Of a DNA stretch of 64,000 bases, positions 20,706 to 32,631 are shown one piece after another. The stretch is from CAVSEK01 sp963726975 (GTDB lineage: Bacteria > Actinomycetota > Actinomycetes > Mycobacteriales > SCTD01): the NCBI GenBank assembly GCA_963726975.1, contig CAVSEK010000001.1, positions 461,864-525,863 on the forward strand, written 5' to 3'. Every line of letters begins with the position of its first letter. Within the stretch, counting starts at the first letter, position 1. Made by a program: the position numbers and the translations under genes. The notes under the pieces were generated by a model, which was not told where the DNA came from, made no database searches, and saw only the letters and a program-made list of their open reading frames with translations.

Positions 20706-22554
20706 CTACTCGACCGTGACGGACTTGGCCAGGTTGCGCGGCTGGTCGACGTCGAGGCCGCGCAGCGCGGGCGACCTCGGCGGACAGCACCTGCAGCGGC
20801 ACGATCGTCAGCAGCGGGGTGAGCAGCGACTTGGTGTCGGGCACCCGGATCACGGTGTCGGCGTACGGCTCGACGGTGCGGTCGCCGTCGGTCGCGATGA
20901 CGATGGTGCGGGCGCCGCGGGCCCGCACCTCCTGCACGTTGTTGACCAGCTTGGCCTGCAGCGCGTGCCGCGGGGCGATCACGACGACCGGCGTGCCCTG
21001 CTCCACGAGCGCGATCGGCCCGTGCTTGATCTCGCCGGCCGGGAAGCCCTCGGCGCGAGACGTACGCCAGCTCCTTGAGCTTGAGGGCGCCCTCGAGGGC
21101 CATCGGGTAGCCGACGTGGCGGCCGAGGAACAGCACCCGCTCCTCGTCCTTGATCTCGCGCGCCAGCGCCCGGCACCGCGTCCATCCGGTCGAGCACCAC
21201 CTGCACGAGGTCGGGGATCTCGGCAGGTCGGCGAGGTGGGCGCGCACCTCGTCGGCGTCGCGGGTGCCGCGGACCTGCGCGAGGTAGAGCCCGACGAGGT
21301 ACATCGCGGCGAGCTGGGCGATGACCGCCTTGGTCGACGCGACCGCGACCTCCGGGCCGGACCGGGTGAACAGCGACGCGTCGCTCTCCGGCGAGATCGT
21401 CGAGCCGACGGTGTTGGTCACCGCCAGCACCCAGGCCTTCTGCGCGCGGGCGTGCCGCAGCGCCTCGAGCGTGTCGGCGGTCTCGCCGCTCTGGCTGATG
21501 GCGATGACCAGCGTGCCGCGGCCGACGACCGGGTCGCGGTAGCGGAACTCGCTGGCCAGCTCGACGTGCACGGGCAGGCGGCACCAGCGCTCGATGGCGT
21601 ACTTGCCGACCAGGCCGGAGTGGTAGCTCGACCCGCAGGCGATGACGACGACCTGCTCGATGCCGCGCAGGTCCTCGTCGGACAGCGCGATCTCGTCGAG
21701 GTGCAGCCGCCCGTCGGCGCCGAGCCGCCCGCCGAGCGTCTCGCGCACCGCCTCCGGCTGCTCGTCGATCTCCTTGAGCATGAAGGACGCGTAGCCGCCC
21801 TTCTCGGCGGCGTCGGTGTCCCAGTCGACGTGGTAGGTCTCGCCCTCGACCGGCGCGCCGTCGAGGTCGGTCACCACCACGCCGTCGCGCCGCAGCTCGA
21901 CGACCTCGTCCTGCCCGACCGCCCGGGCCGTACGGGTGTGGGCGATGAACGCCGTGACGTCGGACCCGACGAAGTTCTCCCCCTGCCCGAGGCCGATGAC
22001 CAGCGGCAGGTTGCGGCGGGCGGCGACGACGAGGTCGGGCACGCGCGGTGGGTGACGACGAGGACGAACGAGCCCTCGAGGTCGCGGCAGATCCCGCGGA
22101 CCGTGGCGGCCAGGTCGCCCGCGGTCGGGCCGGCGGTGAACCGCTCCTCGACGAGGTGCGCGACGACCTCGGTGTCGGTGTCGCTGGAGCGCGCGTGGCC
22201 GCGGGCGAGCAGGCCCTCGACGAGCTCCTCGAAGTTCTCGATCGTGCCGTTGTGGACGACGGCGACGTCGCCCGCGCAGTCGACGTGCGGGTGGGCGTTG
22301 CGGTCGGTCGGCGGGCCGTGGGTCGCCCAGCGGGTGTGCCCGATGGCCAGCGTGCCCGGCAGCGGCGGCAGCTCGCCGAGCCGCTTCTCGAGGTTGGCCA
22401 GCTTGCCGGCCCGCCGCTCGACCCGCAGGACGCCCTCGCCGTCGAGCACGGCGACGCCGGCGCTGTCGTAGCCGCGGTACTCCAGGCGGCGCAGGCCCTC
22501 CAGGACGACGTCCAGCCCGGCCTGCTCCCCGACGTAGCCCACGATCCCGCACAT
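20706..22554 (-). CDS. glmS: Glutamine-fructose-6-phosphate aminotransferase (frameshifted)
   Basis: This is the first committed step of amino-sugar synthesis for the cell wall. The N-terminal glutaminase begins MCGIVGYVG with the catalytic Cys2 and has EYRGYDSAG, HTRWATHG and HNGTIENFEEL. The isomerase part has two sugar-binding domains with ACGSSYHSGL, ISQSGETADT, STKAVIAQ and YPMALEGALKLKELAY, and the usual tail KSVTVE at 20706. Frameshifts lie near 22040, 21225, 21185, 21058 and 20770. The corrected length of about 615 residues is normal. It works in one pathway with GlmM encoded at 25.9-27.3 kb. Confidence 0.93.
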
Positions 22555-22590
22555 GACGGGCAGGTTAGCCGCGCACGACCCGCCGGCGGC

Positions 22591-25068
<2,478 letters not shown>

Positions 25069-25106
25069 CCGCCCGACCCTAGGACCGAGCGGCGACGGGC
25101 GACCGG

Positions 25107-25883
25107 TCAGGCGGTCGCGTCGAGCACGACCCGCACGGTCTCCTCGGGGCGGTCCCACATCGGGAAGTGGCCGCAGGAGTCGAACCAGTGCAGGGACGCC
25201 TGCGGGAACGCGGCCTGCGCCCGGGCGGCCTGCCGCGGCAGCGTCACGCGGTCGCGGCGCCCCCACCCCAGCAGCACCCGCCCCGGCGTCGGGCCGCCCT
25301 GCTGCGGGCCGCTGTCGACGAGGGCCTGCAGCGTCTCGAACAGCGCCGGCGTGTCGGCGATGCTGCGCAGGTCGGCCAGCGCGACCTCGCCCGGCACCGC
25401 CCAGGGGCGTGCGCTGAACTGCGGCAGCAGCGCCGTACGGCCGACCGGGCTGCCCGCCAGCGCCGGCAGCGCCGGGCGCAGCGCCCTGACCAGGGCGAAG
25501 GACGCCTTGACGGAGGCGCCGAAGACGGCCTTCTCGGGAGCGTTCCAGAACCCGCCGGGGTCGAGCGCCACGACGTGCCGGCCGACGCCCCGCCGGGCCA
25601 GCTCGAGCACCGTGCGGGCGCCCATCGAGCTGCCGACGAGGTCGGCCTGGGCCAGGCCCTCCTGCCGCAGCCACTGCTGCAGCGCGTCGGTGAGGCGGTC
25701 CAGGGTGAGCTCGCCCGGCAGCGGCGCCGACCCGCCGTGGCCGGGCAGGTCGACCGTCACCACCTCGCGGGACGCGGCGAGGCCGGGCAGCACCGGCCGC
25801 CACGACGCGCTGCGGGCACCGAGGCCGTGGACGAGCACGAGCGGCGCACCGCTGCCGGTGCGGGACGAGACGAGGTCGGGCAC
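25107..25883 (-). CDS. Alpha/beta hydrolase fold protein
   Basis: This is an intact 258-residue alpha/beta hydrolase. It has LVLVHGLGARSASWRPVLPG (oxyanion HG), a VDLPGHGGS strand-turn, the nucleophile elbow VGSSMGA, an aspartate in GWGRRDRVTLP and the histidine in SCGHFPMWDRP. No signal peptide is seen. The nucleophile-elbow form GxSMG and the overall length resemble esterases and lactonases, but the substrate is unknown. It lies 56 bp after glmM and before pepN. Confidence 0.85.
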   Translation of the reverse strand: MPDLVSSRTGSGAPLVLVHGLGARSASWRPVLPGLAASREVVTVDLPGHGGSAPLPGELTLDRLTDALQQWLRQEGLAQADLVGSSMGARTVLELARRGVGRHVVALDPGGFWNAPEKAVFGASVKASFALVRALRPALPALAGSPVGRTALLPQFSARPWAVPGEVALADLRSIADTPALFETLQALVDSGPQQGGPTPGRVLLGWGRRDRVTLPRQAARAQAAFPQASLHWFDSCGHFPMWDRPEETVRVVLDATA

Positions 25884-25938
25884 CTGCCCAGTCTGCGCGA
25901 CGCGACCGGGACCCGCGACCCGCGGGCGGGTGCCCGCG

Positions 25939-27294
25939 TCAGCCGGCGACGACCGCCGCGAGCGCGTCGGCGACCTCGCGGGCCCGCTCGGCGGTCGGCG
26001 CCTCGACCATGACCCGCACGAGCGGCTCGGTGCCGGACGGCCGCAGCAGCACCCGGCCGCCGTCGCCGAGCGCCGCCTCCTGCTGCGCCACCGCGTCGAG
26101 CACCTCCGGCGCCTGCGCCCGGGAGCGCTCCGCCCGCACGTTGACGAGCACCTGGGGCAGCAGCGCCACGACGTCGGCGAGGTCGGCGAGCGGCGTGCCC
26201 GTCCGCACCACCCGGTCCATGACGGCCAGCGCGGTGAGCAGCCCGTCGCCGGTGGTCGCGTGGTCGAGCTGCACGACGTGCCCGCTCTGCTCGCCGCCGA
26301 GCCGGAAGCCCCCGGCGAGCATGGCCTCGAGCACGTAGCGGTCGCCGACCGCCGTCTGCACGACGTCGATGCCCGCCTCGCGCATGGCGAGCAGCAGCCC
26401 GAGGTTGCTCATCACCGTGACGACCAGCGTGTCGCTGGCCGGCAGGCCGGCGTCGCGCCGGGCCAGCGCGAGCAGCCCGAGGACCTGGTCGCCGTTGACG
26501 ACCCGGCCGGTCGCGTCCACGACGATGCAGCGGTCCGCGTCGCCGTCGTGGGCGATCCCGAGGTCGGCACCGAGCTCGACGACCCGCCGGGCCAGCGGCT
26601 CGGGGTGCGTCGCCCCGCAGCCGTCGTTGATCCGGGAGCCGTCGCCCTCGCAGTGCAGCTCGGTGACGCGGGCCCCCGCCGCGCGGTAGACCGGCGGCGC
26701 GACCTGCGAGGCCGCGCCGTGGGCGCCGTCGACGACCACGTGCAGCCCGTCGAGCGGGCCGACGGAGGCCAGCAGGTGCTCGGCGTACGTCGGGTCGCCC
26801 CCGGCCGGGTGCTCCCGCCGCGCGTGCTCGTCGACCTGCGTGACGTCCGTGCCGAGGTCCAGCCCGCGCCGACCCGGCGGGAGGTCGGCGAGGCGCGCCT
26901 CGACCGCGTCCTCGTCGGCGTCCGAGAGCTTGCCCCCGCCCGGGCCGAAGAGCTTGAGCCCGTTGTCCGCCGCCGGGTTGTGCGAGGCGCTGATGACCAG
27001 GCCGAGCGCCGCGCCGCGCTGCACCTCGTACGCCACCGCCGGCGTCGGCACGATCCCGAGGCGCACGACGTCGCAGCCGGCCGAGGTGAAGCCGGCGACC
27101 GACGCCGCCTCGAGCATCGGCCCGGACGGGCGGGTGTCGCGGCCGACGACGACCAGCGGCCGGGCGCCGGCGGCGAGCGCGTCGCCGCAGAGCTCGTACG
27201 CCGCCGCGCTCGCCAGCCGCAGCGCGAGGTCGGCGGTGAGCACGTCGCCGCCGGCGAGCCCGCGCACCCCGTCCGTCCCGAACAACCGGGTCAT
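25939..27294 (-). CDS. glmM: Phosphoglucosamine mutase
   Basis: This converts glucosamine-6-phosphate to glucosamine-1-phosphate for UDP-GlcNAc synthesis. It is intact at 451 residues. It starts MTRLFGTDGVRGLA, with the phospho-serine loop VISASHNPAADNG, the magnesium loop DGDADRC and the C-terminal phosphate-binding loop RPSGTEPLVRVM. An excellent AGGAGG site precedes the ATG. It follows the rplM-rpsI operon, with a terminator hairpin between. Confidence 0.97.
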   Translation of the reverse strand: MTRLFGTDGVRGLAGGDVLTADLALRLASAAAYELCGDALAAGARPLVVVGRDTRPSGPMLEAASVAGFTSAGCDVVRLGIVPTPAVAYEVQRGAALGLVISASHNPAADNGLKLFGPGGGKLSDADEDAVEARLADLPPGRRGLDLGTDVTQVDEHARREHPAGGDPTYAEHLLASVGPLDGLHVVVDGAHGAASQVAPPVYRAAGARVTELHCEGDGSRINDGCGATHPEPLARRVVELGADLGIAHDGDADRCIVVDATGRVVNGDQVLGLLALARRDAGLPASDTLVVTVMSNLGLLLAMREAGIDVVQTAVGDRYVLEAMLAGGFRLGGEQSGHVVQLDHATTGDGLLTALAVMDRVVRTGTPLADLADVVALLPQVLVNVRAERSRAQAPEVLDAVAQQEAALGDGGRVLLRPSGTEPLVRVMVEAPTAERAREVADALAAVVAG

Positions 27295-27317
27295 GACGTC
27301 CTCCTCCGGACAGCCGT

Positions 27318-27349
27318 CGAGGCGGCCACCTCGGGAGGTGGCCGCCTCG
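27318..27349 (-). terminator. Hairpin terminator after rpsI
   Basis: A perfect stem of about 14-15 bp (gaggcggccacctc and its complement plus an outer pair) with a 2-base centre starts about 10 bp beyond the rpsI stop and ends before the glmM ribosome site. No T-tract follows. Confidence 0.75.
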
Positions 27350-27359
27350 GACGGGACGA

Positions 27360-27758
27360 CTAGCGCTTGGAGTACTGGGGCGCCTTGCGGGCCTTCTTCA
27401 GGCCGTACTTCTTGCGCTCCTTGATCCGCGGGTCGCGGGTCAGGAAGCCCTCCTTCTTCAGCGCCGGGCGGTCGTCGGGCTCGACCTCGATGAGCGCGCG
27501 GGCGATGGCCAGGCGCAGCGCACCGGCCTGGCCGGAGATGCCGCCGCCGTGCAGGCGCGCCACGACGTCGTACTGCTCGGCCTTCTCGAGCGTGACGAAC
27601 GGCTCGTTGATGGCCTGCTGGTGCACCTTGTTCGGGAAGTACTGCTCGAGCGTGCGCCCGTTGAGCTTGTACTGGCCCGAGCCCGGCACGAGGCGCACGC
27701 GGACGATGGCCTCCTTGCGGCGGCCGACGGTCTGGACGAGGTCTGCGGGGGCGGTCAC
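27360..27758 (-). CDS. rpsI: 30S ribosomal protein S9
   Basis: This small-subunit protein has a C-terminal tail that reaches the P-site tRNA. It is intact at 132 residues. It begins TAPADLVQTVGRRKEAIVRV and has GGGISGQAGALRLAIARAL and the classic end KKARKAPQYSKR. The GTG start overlaps the rplM stop (GTGA), so translation is coupled. Confidence 0.98.
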   Translation of the reverse strand: MTAPADLVQTVGRRKEAIVRVRLVPGSGQYKLNGRTLEQYFPNKVHQQAINEPFVTLEKAEQYDVVARLHGGGISGQAGALRLAIARALIEVEPDDRPALKKEGFLTRDPRIKERKKYGLKKARKAPQYSKR

Positions 27759-28198
27759 TGCGACACCTGGGTGAGCTCGTAGGGCACCGGGCTCTGCGCC
27801 TGGTGGGGGTGGGTCGGGCCGGCGTAGACCTTGAGCTTGCTCATGACCTGACGCCCGAGGCTGTTGTGCGGGACCATCCCGCGCACGGCCTTCTCGATGA
27901 TCCGCTCGGGGCGGGTGGCGAGGACGTCGGCGTACGACGTGCTCGTCAGGCCGCCCGGGTAGCCGGAGTGGCGGTGCACCCGCGACTGCGCGGCCTTGTT
28001 GCCGGTCATCGCGACCTTGCCCGCGTTGATGATCACGACGAAGTCGCCGCAGTCGAGGTGCGGGGCGAAGTACGGCTTGTGCTTGCCGCGCAGCAGCTTG
28101 GCCGTCTGGCTGGCCAGCCGTCCGAGCACCACGTCGGTGGCGTCGATGACGTGCCACGTCCGCTGGACGTCGGCCGGCTTCGGGGAGTACGTGGGCAC
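27755..28198 (-). CDS. rplM: 50S ribosomal protein L13
   Basis: This early-assembly large-subunit protein has 147 residues from the GTG start (PTYSPKPADVQRTWHVIDA), the usual length. Conserved pieces are VVLGRLASQTAKLLRGKHK, GDFVVIINAGKVAMTGNK, YRHSGYPGG-like RHSGYPGGLTS and GMVPHNSLGRQVMSKLKVY. An upstream in-frame start exists but would add about 30 unconserved residues. It is first in the rplM-rpsI operon. Confidence 0.98.
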   Translation of the reverse strand: MPTYSPKPADVQRTWHVIDATDVVLGRLASQTAKLLRGKHKPYFAPHLDCGDFVVIINAGKVAMTGNKAAQSRVHRHSGYPGGLTSTSYADVLATRPERIIEKAVRGMVPHNSLGRQVMSKLKVYAGPTHPHQAQSPVPYELTQVSQ

Positions 28199-28344
28199 GC
28201 TGCTTCGCTCTCGTCGGTGATCGGTGGTCCTGCTCGACGCTCTCCGGACCCGCCCGTCAACAGGGCGCGCCGGGGCAACAGCCCGCAACGGTACCCGACG
28301 CCCCCGCGGCCCGGCAAAGCCCCTGCGCTACGACGGGGCCGGCG

Positions 28345-28944
28345 TCAGGATGCGCCGGGCTCCACCGGGCGCACGTGCAGCAGCTCGACCGACTCCGACG
28401 CGCACGCGGTCAGCTCCGCGGCCACGAAGACCGAGGCGGTCGAGTCCGGCGGGTAGACCCGCAGGCCGCGCGCGGGCGTCGGCCGGCAGTCGGCCTCCGG
28501 GTAGTTGCCGGCGCTCGTGATCTGCAGCGTCGCGTGCGCCGACTCCCCCGGGGGCAGCGCCACCGGCGCCGGTCCGAGCTCGCGCGTGGCCGCCGCGCCG
28601 ACCTGGTGCCCGTCGTCGCCGGCGACGAACGAGACCCCCGGGTGCCCGTCGAGCCGGCAGGTCGCGCCGGAGGTGTTGCGGAAGACGACCGGGACGTACG
28701 TCGACCCGGCCGCGCCCGAGCGCTCGCCGAGGGTCACCTGCAGGTCGGGGACGCCGCACGGCGCAGGCCGGGAGGGGGTGCCCGCGGAGGTCGCCGGGGC
28801 GGACGCGGACGCGGGCGTCGGTGCGCCCCCGGTGCTCCCCGCGCCACCCGCCGGCGACGCCGCCACGGTCGGGTCCTCCCCGCCGCACGCGCCGACCAGC
28901 AGCAGCCCGGCGAGCGCGAGCGGGGCCGCGGCGCGCGCCCTCAC
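28345..28944 (-). CDS. DUF4232-type secreted lipoprotein
   Basis: The GTG start overlaps the stop of the upstream membrane-protein gene. The signal peptide ends in the lipobox LVGACGG (about residue 20). A low-complexity Gly/Ser/Thr/Ala/Pro linker follows to about residue 65. The last ~130 residues have PCGVPDLQVTLGERSGAAGS, VVFRNTSGATCRLDGHPGVS and a C-terminal VFVAAELTACASESV. The CxxPxL...NTSxxxCxLxGxP pattern fits DUF4232, a beta-sandwich common in actinobacterial lipoproteins with unknown function. The cysteines probably form disulfides outside the cell. Confidence 0.82.
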   Translation of the reverse strand: MRARAAAPLALAGLLLVGACGGEDPTVAASPAGGAGSTGGAPTPASASAPATSAGTPSRPAPCGVPDLQVTLGERSGAAGSTYVPVVFRNTSGATCRLDGHPGVSFVAGDDGHQVGAAATRELGPAPVALPPGESAHATLQITSAGNYPEADCRPTPARGLRVYPPDSTASVFVAAELTACASESVELLHVRPVEPGAS

Positions 28945-29447
28945 GCGTCCAGCCGGTCGAGCACGAGCGCGGTGACGACGCCGTAGCCCAGGTGGGGTCC
29001 GAGGTCGGCCGCCCACGACGACGCCGGCCAGGTCCGCGGGTCGGTGACGCCGAGCACGGCCATCGGCCCGTCGCTGCCGGCCATCGCCGCCACGGTGCCG
29101 GCCGCCGCCGCGACCGCCCACCGCGGCCGCCACCCGGCGGCGCGGCCCAGGCCCAGCAGCACGCCGACGCCGATGCCGGTGACCAGGCCGGTCAGCGGCC
29201 CGAGCCCGGCCAGCCGGTTGTCGCGGGTGTCGCCCTCGCCCGGCACCGGGACGTGCGTGGCCTCGGACAGCGCCTCCACCGTCTGCTGCGGGGTGCTGCT
29301 CGACGGGCGGCCGCGCACGGCCATGTCGAGGTAGGTCAGGGCGTTGAGGGCCGTCGTCCCGGCCGCGCCCGCCGCCGCGCCGGCGAGGGCGAGCTGGCCG
29401 GGGCTGAGGCGACGGGGGCCGGTGAGGGCGCGCAGGGAGGTCCGCAT
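28941..29447 (-). CDS. Uncharacterised membrane protein
   Basis: This intact 168-residue protein has an N-terminal basic segment, a first hydrophobic span (LALAGAAAGAAGTTALNALT), a hydrophilic middle (GRPSSSTPQQTVEALSEAT) and two to three further spans (LTGLVTGIGVGVLLGLG, VAAAAGTVAAMAG and the C-terminal YGVVTALVLDRLDA). I know no function. It is coupled to the downstream lipoprotein gene by a GTGA overlap, so the two products may act together at the membrane. Confidence 0.7.
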   Translation of the reverse strand: MRTSLRALTGPRRLSPGQLALAGAAAGAAGTTALNALTYLDMAVRGRPSSSTPQQTVEALSEATHVPVPGEGDTRDNRLAGLGPLTGLVTGIGVGVLLGLGRAAGWRPRWAVAAAAGTVAAMAGSDGPMAVLGVTDPRTWPASSWAADLGPHLGYGVVTALVLDRLDA

Positions 29448-29486
29448 GCCCGCCCCCTTCCCGCCGCCCGCGCGGGCAGAACCCCC

Positions 29487-29657
29487 TCAGGCGGCGGGCC
29501 ACGGCCAGGCGTCGGCCCGCACGAGCCGGGCGAGCCGCTCGCGCCGCGCGCGGTGCTCGCGCAGCCCCGCCCGCCAGACGTCCTCGGCGACCAGCGGCAC
29601 CCCTGCCCGCTCGAGCGCCGCGCGGTCCGCGGCGGGGGCGGCGGTACGCCGTCGCAC
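29487..29657 (-). CDS. Possible 56-residue protein or gene fragment after nuoN
   Basis: A GTG-started frame reads RRRTAAPAADRAALERAGVP, then LVAEDVWRAGLREHRARRER, and ends RADAWPWPAA. It has an amphipathic, Arg-rich helical middle. The 50 bp between it and nuoN also read well in another frame (EHDGETVAS), so an indel may hide a longer gene that starts at the nuoN stop. The helix faintly resembles the N-terminus of actinobacterial 3-methyladenine glycosylases, but this is not enough for a call. It could be a remnant. Confidence 0.35.
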   Translation of the reverse strand: MRRRTAAPAADRAALERAGVPLVAEDVWRAGLREHRARRERLARLVRADAWPWPAA

Positions 29658-29706
29658 CCCCGGTCGAGGCGACCGTCTCGCCGTCGTGCTCGAGCGCGGC
29701 GCGGGC

Positions 29707-31099
29707 TCACGCCAGCCCCAGCACGAGGCCGGCGCCCAGACCGAGCGCGACCGAGGCGCCCGCGGCGGCGTACGCGCACGCGGCCGCGACCGGCCGCACG
29801 ACCGGCGGCGGGACCCCGGCAGCGCCCTCGCGCGACAGCGCAGGACCGGCCCAGCGCAGGTAGTAGAACAGCGACGCCACCGTGTTGACGGCGGCGACCG
29901 CGACGAGCCAGCCGAGCCCGCCGTCGAGCGCGGCGGCGAAGACCGTGAGCTTGCCGGTGAAGACCGCGGTCGGCGGCGTGCCGACCAGGCCGAGCAGCAC
30001 GACGAGCAGCGACAGGGCGAGCAGCGGCCGGCGGGCGACGAGCCCGCGGGCGTGCACCAGCCGGGTCTGCTGCGGGAGCGCTGCCGCGACGGCGAACGCG
30101 CCGAGGTTGGTGACGGCGTAGGCGGCCAGGTAGAGCCCGAGCGAGGGCAGCGCGAGGTCGCTGCGCCCGGCGACCGCGACGGCCAGGAGCAGGTAGCCGC
30201 TCTGGCTGACCGTCGACCAGCCGAGCAGGCGGCGGACGGACTCCTGGCCGAAGGCCGCCAGGTTGCCCAGGGTCATCGTCGCCGCGGCGAGCAGCGCGAC
30301 GAGCAGCGGCCAGTCCACGACCGCGGTCGGGACGGCGTCCAGCACCCGGTAGGCCGCGAGCAGGCCGCCCACCTTGGGCACGGTGGTGAGGAACGCCGCC
30401 GGTCCGGTGCGCGCGGCCTCGGCGGCGTCCGGCACCCAGAAGTGCCCGGGCACGAAGCCGCCCTTGAAGGCCAGCCCCGCCAGCAGCGCGACCAGTCCGA
30501 CGGCGACCGGCGCCCGGTCGGCGCGGGTCAGCCCGGCGAGCAGGCCGTAGCCGGTGCCTCCCGCGACGCCCGCGAGCACCGTCACGCCGAGCAGCATCGC
30601 GACGCCGAGGAACGCCCCGAGCAGGTAGGTCTTGAGCGCCGCCTCGGTGCCCCGCCGGTCGCGCGCGGCGCCCGCGAGGGCGTAGAGCGGCACCGAGGCG
30701 ATGAGGTAGCCGACCGACAGCACGAGCAGGTCGCTGCTGCCGGCGAGCACGACGGTCCCGAGCGTGGCCAGCAGGTAGAGCACGCCGTGCTCGGCCTCCC
30801 GCGCGTCGCCGCGGACGTCCTCCACGGTCAGCCCGAGCGCGAGCAGCGCGGCCAGCGGCGCCACCAGCCGCGCGACGCCGGTCAGGGTGTCGACGGCGTA
30901 CGTGCCGGTGTAGACGCTGCGGTCCGGCCGCACGAGGGCGTACGCGCCGAGCGCCGCGGCGACGAGCAGCACCGCCGCCGTCGCCGCGTGCGCGAGGTGC
31001 TGGCGCCGGCGCGGCAGGAAGCTGCCCAGCAGCAGCACCGCGGCGGCGCCGAGCGAGCAGCACGAGCTCGGGCAGCAGCGCGAGCGGGTCCTCCGACAC
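29707..31099 (-). CDS. nuoN: Complex I-type subunit N (antiporter-like), one frameshift
   Basis: This is one of the three Mrp-antiporter-related membrane subunits. The GTG start gives SEDPLALLPELVLL; an indel near 31050 then leads into AAAVLLLGSFLP and about 13 membrane spans. TM7-8 lysines and the histidine are kept (GLAFKGGFVPGHFWVPDA, TTVPKVGG), as is the RLLGWSTVSQSGYLLL segment. In TM5 the normally conserved glutamate is not present: the aligned segment reads VGYLIASVPLY with Leu at that place (codon 30703-30705). It is the last gene of the nuo operon. Confidence 0.92.
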
Positions 31100-31102
31100 C
31101 GG

Positions 31103-32602
31103 CTACCTCGCCACGAGCTGCGCGACGGTCGTCGCCGCCGGCTCGACGAGGTCCAGCAGCGGCCGGGGCACGATGCCGAGCGCGAGGGCGAGCAGCAGCA
31201 GCGGCACGACGCCGGCGAGCTCGGAGGGGCGCAGGTCGGTGAGCGCCCCGCTGCTCGGGCCGGGCTCGCCGAGCAGCAGCCGGCTGATCGCCCACAGGAA
31301 CAGCCCGGCGGTGACGAGCAGGCCGAGCACGGCGACGACGACGCCGACGGGCGCCGAGCCGAGCGAGCCGGCGAGCACCTGGAACTCGGCGAGGAACCCG
31401 GTGAAGCCCGGCAGCCCGAGGCTGGCGAACGCCGCGACGGCGAACAGGCCGGAGAAGCGCGGCGCGGTGGGGGTGAGGCCGCCGTACGCCCCGAGGTCGT
31501 AGGTGCCGGCGCGGTCCTGCAGCACCCCGGCGAGCAGGAACAGCGCGCCGGTGATGAGCCCGTGGCTGACCATCTGGGTCACCGCGCCGGTGATCGCCAC
31601 GCTGCGCGCCTGCTCGTCGGTGCCGCCGAGCATCCCGGCGGCGCCGACGGCGAGCAGCACGTAGCCCATGTGGGCGACCGAGGTGTAGGCGATCATGCGC
31701 TTGAGGTCGGTCTGGGCGAGCGCGACGAGGGCGCCGTAGAGGACGCCGGCGGCGCCGAGCACGACGGCGACGACCGCCCAGGTGCGCCAGGCCTCCGGCA
31801 GCAGCGGGAGCGCGATGCGCACGAAGCCGTACGTGCCCATCTTCAGCAGCACCCCGGCGAGCACCGCCGAGCCCACGGCGGGCGCGTCGGTGTGCGCCGG
31901 CGGCAGCCAGGTGTGGAACGGCACGGTCGGCGTCTTGACGGCCAGCCCGATCCCGATCGCGAGCAGCGCCAGGCCGCCGGCCACCGGGCGGCCCTGCAGC
32001 GGCGGGTCCTGCGCGAGCCGGACCATGTCGAACGTGTGCGGCGCCGAGCCGGCGAACAGCACGAGGAAGCCGACGAGCAGAGCCAGGCTGCCCAGGAAGG
32101 TGTAGAGGAAGAACTTCAACGCCGAGCGGGCGGCGCCGCCGTGCCCCCAGCCGGCGATGAGGACGTACATCCCGACGATCGACAGGTCGAAGAAGACGAA
32201 GAACAGGACGAGGTCGAGGCTGGCGAAGACGCCGAGGCAGGTGGTCTGCAGGAACAGCAGCAGCGCGGCGAACGACCGCGGCCGGCGCGACTCGCGCCAC
32301 GCGTAGAGCGCGCAGCACAGGAAGACGCCGCAGGTGAGCAGCAGCAGCGGCAGCGACAGCCCGTCGACGCCGACGTGGTAGCCGCTGTCGACCGTCGGGA
32401 TCCAGCGCAGCCGGCGCTCGAAGGCGATGCCGCCCGTGACGCCGGGCCCGCCGTCGTAGCGGGCCCAGAGCACCAGCGCGAGCAGCATCTCGACGGCGGT
32501 GGCGCCGACGAGCACCGCGCGGGCGGCGGCGTCGGGCAGCCGCGGCACGGCGGCGAGCACCAGCGCCGCGGCGAGCGGCAGGAAGACGAGCAGGTCGAGC
32601 AC
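31103..32602 (-). CDS. nuoM: Complex I-type subunit M (antiporter-like)
   Basis: This intact proton-channel membrane subunit has 499 residues and about 14 spans. It has the TM7 lysine and following motif AVKTPTVPFHTWLPPAHTDA, LKRMIAYTSVAHMGYVLL and SHGLITGALFLLAGVL. The essential TM5 glutamate of canonical NuoM is aspartate here: the segment is FFVFFDLSIVGMYVLI, D139, codon 32186-32188. The start is GTG in VLDLLVFLPLAAALV, 29 bp after nuoL. It lies between nuoL and nuoN in the operon. Confidence 0.95.
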   Translation of the reverse strand: MLDLLVFLPLAAALVLAAVPRLPDAAARAVLVGATAVEMLLALVLWARYDGGPGVTGGIAFERRLRWIPTVDSGYHVGVDGLSLPLLLLTCGVFLCCALYAWRESRRPRSFAALLLFLQTTCLGVFASLDLVLFFVFFDLSIVGMYVLIAGWGHGGAARSALKFFLYTFLGSLALLVGFLVLFAGSAPHTFDMVRLAQDPPLQGRPVAGGLALLAIGIGLAVKTPTVPFHTWLPPAHTDAPAVGSAVLAGVLLKMGTYGFVRIALPLLPEAWRTWAVVAVVLGAAGVLYGALVALAQTDLKRMIAYTSVAHMGYVLLAVGAAGMLGGTDEQARSVAITGAVTQMVSHGLITGALFLLAGVLQDRAGTYDLGAYGGLTPTAPRFSGLFAVAAFASLGLPGFTGFLAEFQVLAGSLGSAPVGVVVAVLGLLVTAGLFLWAISRLLLGEPGPSSGALTDLRPSELAGVVPLLLLALALGIVPRPLLDLVEPAATTVAQLVAR

Positions 32603-32631
32603 GGTCGGGTCCGTCCGGTGGTCGGGGTCGG

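Noticed and set aside
18548..22552. A 1334-codon frame joining GlmS and NnrE/D
   Set aside because: Intact acpS lies between them in another frame and glmS has its own conserved stop at 20706. The joined frame exists only because indels removed the frame difference.
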